Source of the DNA: UBA1227 sp045599345
GTDB lineage: Bacteria; Bacillota; Clostridia; Oscillospirales; Acutalibacteraceae
DNA: 31,017 bases
Assembly: GCA_045599345.1 (NCBI GenBank)
Contig: JAZRVV010000005.1
Coordinates: forward strand, 1 to 31,017
Reading direction: 5' to 3'
Positions 24,567 through 31,017 of the stretch are shown piece after piece; position 1 is the stretch's first letter; each line of letters begins with the position of its first letter. Under the pieces are notes generated by a model. That model was not told the origin of the DNA. It ran no database searches and saw only the letters and a program-made list of their open reading frames with translations. Both the position numbers and the translations under genes were made by a program.

Positions 24567-24756
24567 CACAAAAATGAACAAATTTTTAACCTTCTACATA
24601 TTTTACAAACGAAAATAGGGCAAAAATGCCGTTTTTGGTCATTTTTTATGAACAAACTGTTAACAAATAGCCTTTTTGGGCATTTTCGGCCGTTTTCGGC
24701 ATTTATTTTACGTTCATAAATTGTAAAATTTGTTTGTTTTTACAAATATTTACATA

Positions 24757-24782
24757 TATAATAAATATACAATTTATATAAT
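24757..24782 (+). promoter_or_regulatory. Candidate -10 elements before the M28-like gene
   Basis: TATAAT occurs at 24757-24762 and 24777-24782. No good -35 fits either, so which is used is unclear. Confidence 0.35.
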
Positions 24783-24807
24783 ATAGTAACTTTTTGGAGG
24801 TTCACAT

Positions 24808-26022
24808 ATGAAAGCATATGAATCCAGCGAACGTTACGAAGGTAAAGTTCGCGAATGTTGCAACTATGCGGCAAGGACTGCAAAGAATTTTGCTACTGCT
24901 GGCAACAACACCAAAAGGCAGGCTTGTGGTGAGGACGAGAAAAGACTCGCCGACACTTTGCAAGCAGACCTTAGTGGTTTTGCTGACACAGTAACAGAAG
25001 AGCATTTCACTGCTGATCAGTCAGCATATATCCTCTCCAACCTATTAATATTTATATTTATGCTCATCTCTGCAGCAGCAGGCATCTGCGCTTGCATGTT
25101 CGCAGAGTATGCGCTCTGGCTTTTGATAGGCGCTGTTGTTTTTGCCTTCCTCGCATTCCTTGGTTTCTTTGGCGTATTTGGTGGTACATCTAAAAACGTT
25201 GAGGGCCAAAACATCTTTGCTATCCGAAATGCAAAAGAAAAAGTTAAAAACAGAGTAATAATCGAGGCAAACCTTGACGCTCCATTCAAGCGTTCATGCA
25301 AACCTTCTACCGCAAGAATATTCAAACTCGTTACTTTTATAGGTATAGTACTTTATCTTGCTTTTGATATCGTATCTTTACTTGTTAACCGTGGTGGAAT
25401 CGATTTTGCAATGTCTGACAAGTTCATCTTTATCAGTTTTCCACTTGTTATCTTTGCAATCTTTCCTCTCTTCCTCTCCCGTAGCGTAAGCGCAAACAGT
25501 TCTTTCCCAGGCGTTGTTGACAACCTTGTAGGTTGCTACACTGCTGCTGGCGCACTTCGCTATATGTCAGAGATGGATCTTCGTTTAAACAACACTGAAC
25601 TCTGTGTTCTTTTAACAGGTGCTAAAAACGCTAACCACTCTGGTGCCAAGACATACTGCAAGTTGCACGATGATTCTGACAAAGCTGTTGATACAACTAT
25701 CATTTCACTTGATAGCCTTTTTAATGCTGAGACCATCTCAGTTCTCACAAACGGCAAAAAGATTACAACAGTTATGGCAGACGCTGCAACAAATGCAGAC
25801 GTCAACATCCTTGAGTACCAGCCAAAGCAAATCAAAAAGAATGGCTCAATGAAAATCTTTAAGAAAAACAAGTACTCTTGCGCAACAATCACAAGCCTTA
25901 CTGACAAGACGCCAGCATACTATGGCACCAAGGCTGACGATGAAACCAACATCAATGTTAAAGCAATTGAAAACGCTATGAAGCTTTGCCTTGAGGCAGC
26001 CTTCGCAATTGATGCTGAATAA
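24808..26022 (+). CDS. Membrane protein with a degenerate M28-peptidase-like domain
   Basis: A 404-residue protein with no signal peptide. Residues 1-70 are polar, then two hydrophobic helices at about 73-125 and two more at about 170-225. The soluble parts resemble M28 metallopeptidases: IIEANLDAPF (151-160) aligns with the usual HxD metal site but has Asn155 for His; PGVVDNLVGCYTAAGAL (from 234) matches the DNASG segment and keeps Asp238; VLLTGAKNANHSGAK matches GAEEAGLRGS but has Lys273-Asn274 in place of the catalytic Glu pair; IISLDSL keeps Asp302. It is therefore probably catalytically dead. GGAGG stands 7 nt before the ATG. It is a single-gene transcript behind the phased A/T-tract region. 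Confidence 0.82.
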   Translation: MKAYESSERYEGKVRECCNYAARTAKNFATAGNNTKRQACGEDEKRLADTLQADLSGFADTVTEEHFTADQSAYILSNLLIFIFMLISAAAGICACMFAEYALWLLIGAVVFAFLAFLGFFGVFGGTSKNVEGQNIFAIRNAKEKVKNRVIIEANLDAPFKRSCKPSTARIFKLVTFIGIVLYLAFDIVSLLVNRGGIDFAMSDKFIFISFPLVIFAIFPLFLSRSVSANSSFPGVVDNLVGCYTAAGALRYMSEMDLRLNNTELCVLLTGAKNANHSGAKTYCKLHDDSDKAVDTTIISLDSLFNAETISVLTNGKKITTVMADAATNADVNILEYQPKQIKKNGSMKIFKKNKYSCATITSLTDKTPAYYGTKADDETNINVKAIENAMKLCLEAAFAIDAE

Positions 26023-26035
26023 CAGACAAAAAAAG

Positions 26036-26063
26036 ACCCGCTTTAGTGGAAGCTAAAGCGGGT
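26036..26063. terminator. Bidirectional terminator
   Basis: An 11-bp stem ACCCGCTTTAG / CTAAAGCGGGT with a 6-nt loop lies between convergent M28-like and GH3 genes. The minus side has a T-run (CTTTTTTTG); the plus side has TAATTTTG. Confidence 0.88.
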
Positions 26064-26073
26064 TAATTTTGTC

Positions 26074-28533
26074 TTAGCCACGTGCTCTCTTTTCAATGAA
26101 ATCACGAAGTGCTGGCTCGCCAATATTCATAAGGCTCTCTGGAATGCCAGCTGCGGCAACCATGAGGGACTCAAAAATCGAGCCACTGTTAAAGAGGTGA
26201 ACAATTGCCTCTACCATTGGATCAGACACAGCGCCATGGGTTGCAGCAACAAACCTCTTGAATGGAACTGTCATCATGCTGTTATAAACTACAGCATATG
26301 TTGCTGGGTCGTTTTCAAAGAAGAGACCCATATATGTCTCAAGGAATGGAAGAATCTTTGCACCAACCTTGTTATCCCAAAGGTCATCAAGGCAATTTGC
26401 ACTTGTTACTCTATCATCTGACTTGTCACCAACAAACTCTGATGGATATGCACCATAGATATCAACAAAGTCCTCTTCATCAACGTTCTTGATGTCGGCA
26501 TTCCAATACTTTGGTGTTGCATCACGATAGTCAATCTCACCGTTTGCCTCATCGGACTTGACATCAATTGTTGCTGTAAGGCGAATATCTGCTGATGATG
26601 CACCAACCATAATATCATATGTGCCTGGCTCAACAACCCATGCACGAAGTGTTGGTGAGTAATACTCAAATGCACTCCTATCGAGCTCAATAGTAACCGT
26701 CTGACTTGAACCAGAGTTGATATAAACCTTGGCAAAGTCTTTAAGTTCCTTCTTTGCTCTGTAAACGAGTGAATCCTTAAGGCCTACATATACCTGAGCA
26801 GTTTCAGCTGCACTGAATGAACCACTGTTTGCAATGTTGAATGTAAGAGTTACCCTTTCATCTGGTGTGATTGAAGACTTAGAAAGTGTAAGGTTTGAAT
26901 AGTCAAACTTAGTATATGAAAGTCCATGACCAAATGGGAAGAGTACTGGAACGTTTGCTTTTTCATAGTAACGATAGCCAACATAGATACTCTCACGATA
27001 GATGAGGTTATTGTCCTTACCAGTTGTGTAATCATCAAGGCAAGGTGTGTCTGAAAGGCTCATTGGATATGTCTCTGGGAGCTTGCCGCTTGGAGAAACT
27101 TTACCTGTGAGGAGATTGAAAAGAGCCTGTCCCTGTGCCTCACCAAGGAGGTATGTCTGCATGATTGCAGCTGGCTTGTCTGCCCATGGCATCTCAATTG
27201 AGCTGCCTGATGTAACGATTACTGCAGTGTTAGGGTTTGCAGCGCAAACAGCCTCAATAAGTGCTACCTGCGACTTTGGAAGAGCAAGTGACTTTCTGTC
27301 AGCGCCTTCACACACATCAATTTCTGCGCAGCTAACAAATACAAGAGCAACCTGTGCCTTCATTGCCTTAGCAACTGCGTCACCAATGAGTGTAGAATCA
27401 ACCTCATCAGGCTTTTTGATGTCATAGCCACGAGCGTATTCTGTGTGCTTGCCAGTGCTTGCGAAAGCATCAGTAACGCTTACTACATCATAAGAATTAA
27501 TCTGTGAGCTGCCATAGCCCTGATACATAGGCTTTAGTGCACGCTCACCGATGATTGCGATTTCCATGTTCTCGTTAACTGGGAGAATGCCATTGTTCTT
27601 AAGGAGAACTGGGCACTGCTCAGCAGCCATACGAGCTACATCATGATCAGCCTCATAGTCAAACTTTGGAGCTGGAGTCTTGAGAGTAGGCTTTGCCTTA
27701 TTTACAAGTTCAGCAACTTTGTACGCAGCAACTGACAAGTCGTTGCCATCGAGCTCGCCCTTGCGGAATGCCTTGGCAATCTTGCGAACGTTAGCGTAGC
27801 CAGAGCCTGGCATCTCAAGGTCAAGGCCGCAGTGAAGACTCTCGACACGGTCGTCAGTTGCGATCCAGTCGGAGACTGTAAGGCCCTTAAATCCCCACTC
27901 GCCACGGAGAACGTCTTCTATAAGCCAAGAGTTCTCTGTGCAATATGTGCCGTTGAGTTTGTTGTAAGCAAGCATAATTGTCCAAGGTTGTGCCTTCTTA
28001 ACAGCAATCTCAAAACCACGAAGATAAATCTCGCGAAGAGCACGGTCATCTACAAGTGAGTTAGATACCATACGGCGGGACTCTGTACTATTTGCTGCGA
28101 AGTGTTTGATTGATGTGCCAACACCTTCTGCCTGAACGGCATTGATGAAAGCCGCACCAAGTTCACCAGCAAGTACTGGATCCTCAGAATAATATTCAAA
28201 GTTTCTACCACAAAGTGGTGAACGTTTAATATTAACGCCAGGTCCCAAGAGGACTGATACACGCTTAGCCTTGCACTCGTTTGCAACAGTCCTACCAACG
28301 TGTGCTAAAACACCGCGGTCAAATGATGCAGCGAGAGCAGTTGCTGATGGGAAGCATATTGCCTTGATTGCCTTGTGCTTTTCTTCCTTACGAAGGCCAT
28401 TAGGGCCATCGCTCACCATAATGCTTGGAAGACCATACTTAACAGCAGACCAAGTATGCCAAAAGTCAGCACCAGTAACAAGACGGGCCTGTTCTCTTAA
28501 GGACATGTGATTTACAAGCTCTGTGTAATCCAT
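26074..28533 (-). CDS. Glycoside hydrolase family 3 beta-glucosidase
   Basis: Hydrolyses terminal beta-linked sugars. In order: GH3 barrel (about 10-290) with substrate-site KHFAANSTE at 143 and nucleophile Asp222 in TVSDWIATDD; GH3 alpha/beta sandwich (about 310-520) with YGSSQIN; fibronectin-III-like domain (about 550-665). A further tail of about 155 residues, ending EKRARG and helical in look, follows. No signal peptide, so it acts in the cytoplasm on imported oligosaccharides. GAGGAG lies 8 nt before the ATG. It is divergent from an ABC solute-binding lipoprotein, which hints at a shared substrate, though no permease is nearby. Exact sugar specificity (glucose, xylose or other) cannot be read. 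Confidence 0.95.
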   Translation of the reverse strand: MDYTELVNHMSLREQARLVTGADFWHTWSAVKYGLPSIMVSDGPNGLRKEEKHKAIKAICFPSATALAASFDRGVLAHVGRTVANECKAKRVSVLLGPGVNIKRSPLCGRNFEYYSEDPVLAGELGAAFINAVQAEGVGTSIKHFAANSTESRRMVSNSLVDDRALREIYLRGFEIAVKKAQPWTIMLAYNKLNGTYCTENSWLIEDVLRGEWGFKGLTVSDWIATDDRVESLHCGLDLEMPGSGYANVRKIAKAFRKGELDGNDLSVAAYKVAELVNKAKPTLKTPAPKFDYEADHDVARMAAEQCPVLLKNNGILPVNENMEIAIIGERALKPMYQGYGSSQINSYDVVSVTDAFASTGKHTEYARGYDIKKPDEVDSTLIGDAVAKAMKAQVALVFVSCAEIDVCEGADRKSLALPKSQVALIEAVCAANPNTAVIVTSGSSIEMPWADKPAAIMQTYLLGEAQGQALFNLLTGKVSPSGKLPETYPMSLSDTPCLDDYTTGKDNNLIYRESIYVGYRYYEKANVPVLFPFGHGLSYTKFDYSNLTLSKSSITPDERVTLTFNIANSGSFSAAETAQVYVGLKDSLVYRAKKELKDFAKVYINSGSSQTVTIELDRSAFEYYSPTLRAWVVEPGTYDIMVGASSADIRLTATIDVKSDEANGEIDYRDATPKYWNADIKNVDEEDFVDIYGAYPSEFVGDKSDDRVTSANCLDDLWDNKVGAKILPFLETYMGLFFENDPATYAVVYNSMMTVPFKRFVAATHGAVSDPMVEAIVHLFNSGSIFESLMVAAAGIPESLMNIGEPALRDFIEKRARG

Positions 28534-28588
28534 AATCGATTCTCCTCAAAAATTGCTATACGATTAATAATCATAAATATACAGATAA

Positions 28589-28617
28589 ATTATACACAGT
28601 ACTATTAAAAGGGTCAA
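28589..28617 (-). promoter_or_regulatory. Promoter of the GH3 gene
   Basis: Minus-strand TTGACC (28612-28617), a 17-nt spacer and TATAAT (28589-28594). No comparably good promoter is visible for the divergent lipoprotein gene; TATGAT at 28646-28651 is a weak candidate. Confidence 0.8.
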
Positions 28618-28688
28618 GAAAAAAGAAGTGCAACAAAGGCATATATATGATAAAATTAAGCATAGATTAAGTGGCAGGAGGAAAAATT

Positions 28689-30326
28689 TTGAATTCCAAT
28701 ATCACTAAACAAATTTTAGTTGCTATTTTAATACTATCGATGCTTTTCACGCTTACAGCTTGCAAAAAGGAAAAGGCAAGCGCAGTGACCGCGCCAATAA
28801 GCAGCGTGCCTGTTTCATATGACGCTCAAATCGCAGAAGGCATCGACCTTGAAACAATCATCAACAACTGCTTTGAAGGCCTTGTTAGAATCGACAAGTC
28901 AGGCAACATCCAAAACGGTGTTGCAACAAGCTGGGACATTTCAAACGATGGCCTTACATATACATTCCATCTTCGCGATGCCGCTTGGAGGATACCAAAA
29001 AGTGCAAGCGAATCGCTTGGAGAGGATTTTGTTAAGAGCATCAACAAGACAGTCACAGCTAATGACTTTGCATTCGCTATCAAGCGTGCAAAGGATCCAA
29101 TAACTTGCGCTCCCGGCGCATCATATCTAAGCATCGTAGAGGATGCTTATGCAAAAAACGACAACACATTAATCATCAAGTTGTCATCCCCATCAGAGGG
29201 CTTTTTAACCACTCTTGCTCTTCCTATTTGCATGCCATGCCAAGAGGCATTCTTTGAAGAATGCGCCGGCAGGTATGGCCTCTCAACCAGCCTCCTTATG
29301 TCAAACGGCCCATACTACCTTGGCCTCTTTGATGAGGAGAACGGTCTTGTTACACTCAAGAAAAACGAGGATTACAAAGGTGACAATCCAGCACTTTATA
29401 ACACCGTTCGGTTCTCTGTTAGAACTGAGGATAATTACCTAAAATATGACGTTATGTCCGTCACGAAGGACGAGTCAAAAAAACTTGATGAATCATACTC
29501 GACATCAAGGTATAAGAATGCAGTAAAAACATTCTGTCTTAATGCTTCGCACGAACCTTTCGTAACATACAAGAGCTTACGCCTCGCATTTGCGCAATCA
29601 ACGAATGTTGACGCAATTGTTCAAGAGGGACAGGCACGCGCCGAAGGCATCGTGCCAGCATGTTGCAACATCCACGCGGGCACATCGTATCGCGCAAATG
29701 CCAACATAGTTGAAGGGCCAGGCTTTGATATGGATGCTGCGCTCGTAGCATTCAAGCGTGTAAAGAGTGGCGAGGAAAACGTTAAGACAGTATCTGTCGG
29801 CGAAGGAGAAGAGAGCCGCGAGGGAGAAAAGAAGGATGTCAAAGAAGAGTTTAAACTCACCCTCAATTTAAAGCTTGTATGCCTTGAAGAGGACGTTCCA
29901 GTAATCAAGCAAGCTCTCCAAGATTGGCAAAAGCTCTTCGGTGTAACACTCACCCTCTCACTTGAGCCATATGCAACTCAAGCCGAGCTTGATAGTGTTG
30001 TTAAAAAGGGTGAATACGACATCGCATACACTACGATTGTCTCATCTGATTTCCTTGCAAGCGACTTCCTAAAGCGCTTCACAACAGATGACCCAAACAA
30101 CATAATCTTCCTTGAAAACTTGGAATATGACAGACTTGTAAACTTAACTTACAAAGCCAAAACAAAGGCTGAACTATCAGACGCGCTCACCACATGTGAG
30201 ACATCACTTTTAAACAACGGTTACTTTATCCCAGTCCTTGCCGTAGATACATACATTGCATACAACGACAATGCCAAGGATGTAACCCTTCGCCCATCCG
30301 GCACTGTGATGGCATTCTATAAATAA
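28689..30326 (+). CDS. ABC transporter solute-binding lipoprotein, family 5 (oligopeptide/oligosaccharide type)
   Basis: A 545-residue extracellular lipoprotein. I place the start at the TTG at 28689: AGGAGG stands 7 nt upstream, and it gives MNSNITKQILVAILILSML, a proper signal peptide with lipobox LTAC (Cys25). The GTG at 28671 would put the ribosome site inside the gene. SBP_bac_5 features are ENCFEGLVRIDKSG-like NNCFEGLVRIDKS, VATSWDISNDGLTYTFHLRDAAW, VTANDFAFAIKRAKDP and NEDYKGDNPALYNTVRF. A charged insertion rich in Glu, Lys and Gly lies near residues 360-385 (about 29770-29850). No permease or ATPase gene is adjacent, so it is an orphan here. Ligand unknown; peptides or beta-glucosides are both possible. 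Confidence 0.9.
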   Translation: MNSNITKQILVAILILSMLFTLTACKKEKASAVTAPISSVPVSYDAQIAEGIDLETIINNCFEGLVRIDKSGNIQNGVATSWDISNDGLTYTFHLRDAAWRIPKSASESLGEDFVKSINKTVTANDFAFAIKRAKDPITCAPGASYLSIVEDAYAKNDNTLIIKLSSPSEGFLTTLALPICMPCQEAFFEECAGRYGLSTSLLMSNGPYYLGLFDEENGLVTLKKNEDYKGDNPALYNTVRFSVRTEDNYLKYDVMSVTKDESKKLDESYSTSRYKNAVKTFCLNASHEPFVTYKSLRLAFAQSTNVDAIVQEGQARAEGIVPACCNIHAGTSYRANANIVEGPGFDMDAALVAFKRVKSGEENVKTVSVGEGEESREGEKKDVKEEFKLTLNLKLVCLEEDVPVIKQALQDWQKLFGVTLTLSLEPYATQAELDSVVKKGEYDIAYTTIVSSDFLASDFLKRFTTDDPNNIIFLENLEYDRLVNLTYKAKTKAELSDALTTCETSLLNNGYFIPVLAVDTYIAYNDNAKDVTLRPSGTVMAFYK

Positions 30327-30330
30327 ACCA

Positions 30331-30357
30331 AACCCTCCGTTTTCAAAACGGAGGGTT
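30331..30357. terminator. Bidirectional terminator
   Basis: Stem AACCCTCCGTT / AACGGAGGGTT with a 5-nt loop lies between the convergent solute-binding protein and moaC genes, with moderate T-rich flanks. Confidence 0.8.
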
Positions 30358-30363
30358 CTTTCT

Positions 30364-30831
30364 TTATCTCTCGTAAACTCCTGATTTTCCACCATCTTTG
30401 TAAAGTAGGTAGCAATCAGATATTTCCATACTCCTGTCTACTGCCTTGCACATATCATAGATTGTGAGTGCAGCAACGTTCGCAGCTGTAAGTGCTTCCA
30501 TCTCTATGCCAGTCTTGTAAGTTGTTTTGACTGTAGAAACAATTCTTACTTTGTTATCGCCAACCGGTTCAAGTTCAACTGAGATATTCTCAATAGGAAG
30601 TGGATGACACATTGGGATAAGTTCAAATGTCTTCTTCGCAGCCATAATGCCTGCGATACGAGCACATGAAAACACATCTCCCTTTGGAACCTTTCCTTCA
30701 ATAATTAACGACAATGTCTCTGGTTTCATAGTTACAATAGCCTGTGCCTTTGCTGTACGGTGAGTATATTCCTTCTCGCCTACATCAACCATGCGTGCAT
30801 CGCCTTTTTCATCAATATGTGTTAATCCCAT
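30364..30831 (-). CDS. moaC: Cyclic pyranopterin monophosphate synthase MoaC
   Basis: Completes formation of cyclic pyranopterin monophosphate, the first stable intermediate of Mo/W cofactor. The 155-residue protein has THIDEKGDARMVDVGEK, CARIAGIMAAKKTFELIPMCHPLPI (conserved Cys-His region) and GIEMEALTAANVAALTIYDMCK. Length and motifs are standard. GGGAGG is 9 nt before the ATG, inside the end of the upstream MoeA-like frame, which overlaps by 10 nt, so translation is coupled. MoaA is not in the window. The AOR at 20-22 kb is the only obvious user of the cofactor seen here. Confidence 0.97.
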   Translation of the reverse strand: MGLTHIDEKGDARMVDVGEKEYTHRTAKAQAIVTMKPETLSLIIEGKVPKGDVFSCARIAGIMAAKKTFELIPMCHPLPIENISVELEPVGDNKVRIVSTVKTTYKTGIEMEALTAANVAALTIYDMCKAVDRSMEISDCYLLYKDGGKSGVYER

Positions 30832-31017
30832 GTCTCATAACCTCCCATACGTTCAAGCCTCTGTTTTAGTTCATCGCTGTGAAGCACTTTGAGGAAGGCT
30901 TGAATTTTTTCTGATCCTATTGCGCTCTCATCTATGAGGAAGTCATACTCCTCATTACAGATTGGAATAAAATCCAAATCATATGTGAGCGCTGCCGAAT
31001 ATATACCAAGGCCAGCG
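30822..31017 (-). CDS. moeA: 3' end of a MoeA-type protein with a PBP-like C-terminal domain (partial)
   Basis: The open frame enters from the right edge and ends at the TAA at 30822-30824, giving 64 residues. The sequence GLGIYSAALTYDLDFIPICN and the end KVLHSDELKQRLERMGGYET match the C-terminus of the periplasmic-binding-protein-like domain (PF12727 type) found fused after MoeA in many anaerobes and archaea. The MoeA part itself lies outside, so the symbol is an inference. MoeA-like proteins insert molybdate or tungstate into the pterin. It overlaps the moaC start by 10 nt, forming an operon. Confidence 0.75.
   Translation of the reverse strand, partial: AGLGIYSAALTYDLDFIPICNEEYDFLIDESAIGSEKIQAFLKVLHSDELKQRLERMGGYETWD

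Larger units (their letters stand above)
24473..24807. other. 335-bp divergent intergenic region with phased A/T tracts
   Basis: No gene is seen. It holds the promoter and leader hairpin of the surface-protein gene on the left, then A/T tracts recurring about every 10 bp from 24570 to 24709, then an AT-rich promoter zone before the M28-like gene. TTTTTGGKCATTTT occurs twice (24632-24645 and 24673-24686), and TTTTCGGC twice (24683-24690 and 24693-24700). Confidence 0.75.

Noticed and set aside
24501..24719. A 72-codon plus-strand frame in the intergenic region
   Set aside because: It runs through promoters and the phased tracts, has no ribosome site, and shows no protein-like composition.

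Overview
The window reads as chromosomal DNA of a strictly anaerobic, low-to-moderate GC Bacillota of class Clostridia, probably a gut or rumen lineage. The support is a one-chain pyruvate:ferredoxin oxidoreductase, a tungsten-type aldehyde:ferredoxin oxidoreductase, a four-cluster ferredoxin, strong GGAGG ribosome sites, TTGACA/TATAAT promoters and Gram-positive envelope proteins. I see no rRNA, tRNA, CRISPR array, insertion sequence or phage gene. Gene density is high and most 3' ends share compact hairpins that can terminate in both directions.

Layout. 1-3.2 kb (minus): a membrane diguanylate cyclase followed by an N-terminally anchored Pro/Glu/Val-rich protein. 3.3-5.7 kb (minus): a zinc-ribbon protein, then phosphoglucomutase translationally coupled to a small membrane protein. 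5.7-7.3 kb (plus): a YifB/ComM-type AAA ATPase. 7.3-9.4 kb (minus): an operon of metallophosphoesterase, DHHW-family envelope protein and a stand-alone copy of the FakA C-terminal domain. 9.5-10.9 kb (plus): a D-Ala-D-Ala carboxypeptidase. 11-12 kb (minus): GAPDH. 12.1-19.6 kb (plus): PFOR, glycerol kinase, an Ldh2/MDH-family dehydrogenase and malic enzyme. 19.65-22.6 kb (minus): a MoaD-like carrier, AOR and polyferredoxin, with a divergent HesA/MoeB/ThiF activating enzyme to 23.5 kb. 23.5-24.5 kb (minus): a repeat-containing surface protein. 24.8-26.0 kb (plus): a membrane protein that looks like a catalytically degenerate M28 peptidase. 26.1-28.5 kb (minus): a GH3 beta-glucosidase. 28.7-30.3 kb (plus): an ABC solute-binding lipoprotein. 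30.4-31.0 kb (minus): moaC and the 3' end of a MoeA-type gene that runs out of the window.

How it fits together. GAPDH, phosphoglucomutase, glycerol kinase, PFOR and the malate/pyruvate enzymes form a glycolysis-to-pyruvate core that yields reduced ferredoxin. The AOR, polyferredoxin, MoaD-like and ThiF-like genes form a self-contained redox and cofactor-assembly cassette that could exchange electrons with the PFOR pool. MoaC and the MoeA-like protein supply earlier and later steps of the same pterin cofactor.

Most notable: (i) a 45-bp near-identical sequence (41/45) encoding PK(I/V)D(L/V)SSVIAPNPAA, found both in the Pro-rich anchored protein and at the extreme C-terminus of the AOR polyferredoxin 19 kb away, which suggests a shared docking or targeting tail; (ii) the compact AOR cassette; (iii) an M28-like membrane protein lacking its catalytic pair; (iv) about 140 bp of A/T tracts phased at helical pitch upstream of that gene; (v) a free-standing FakA C-terminal domain.
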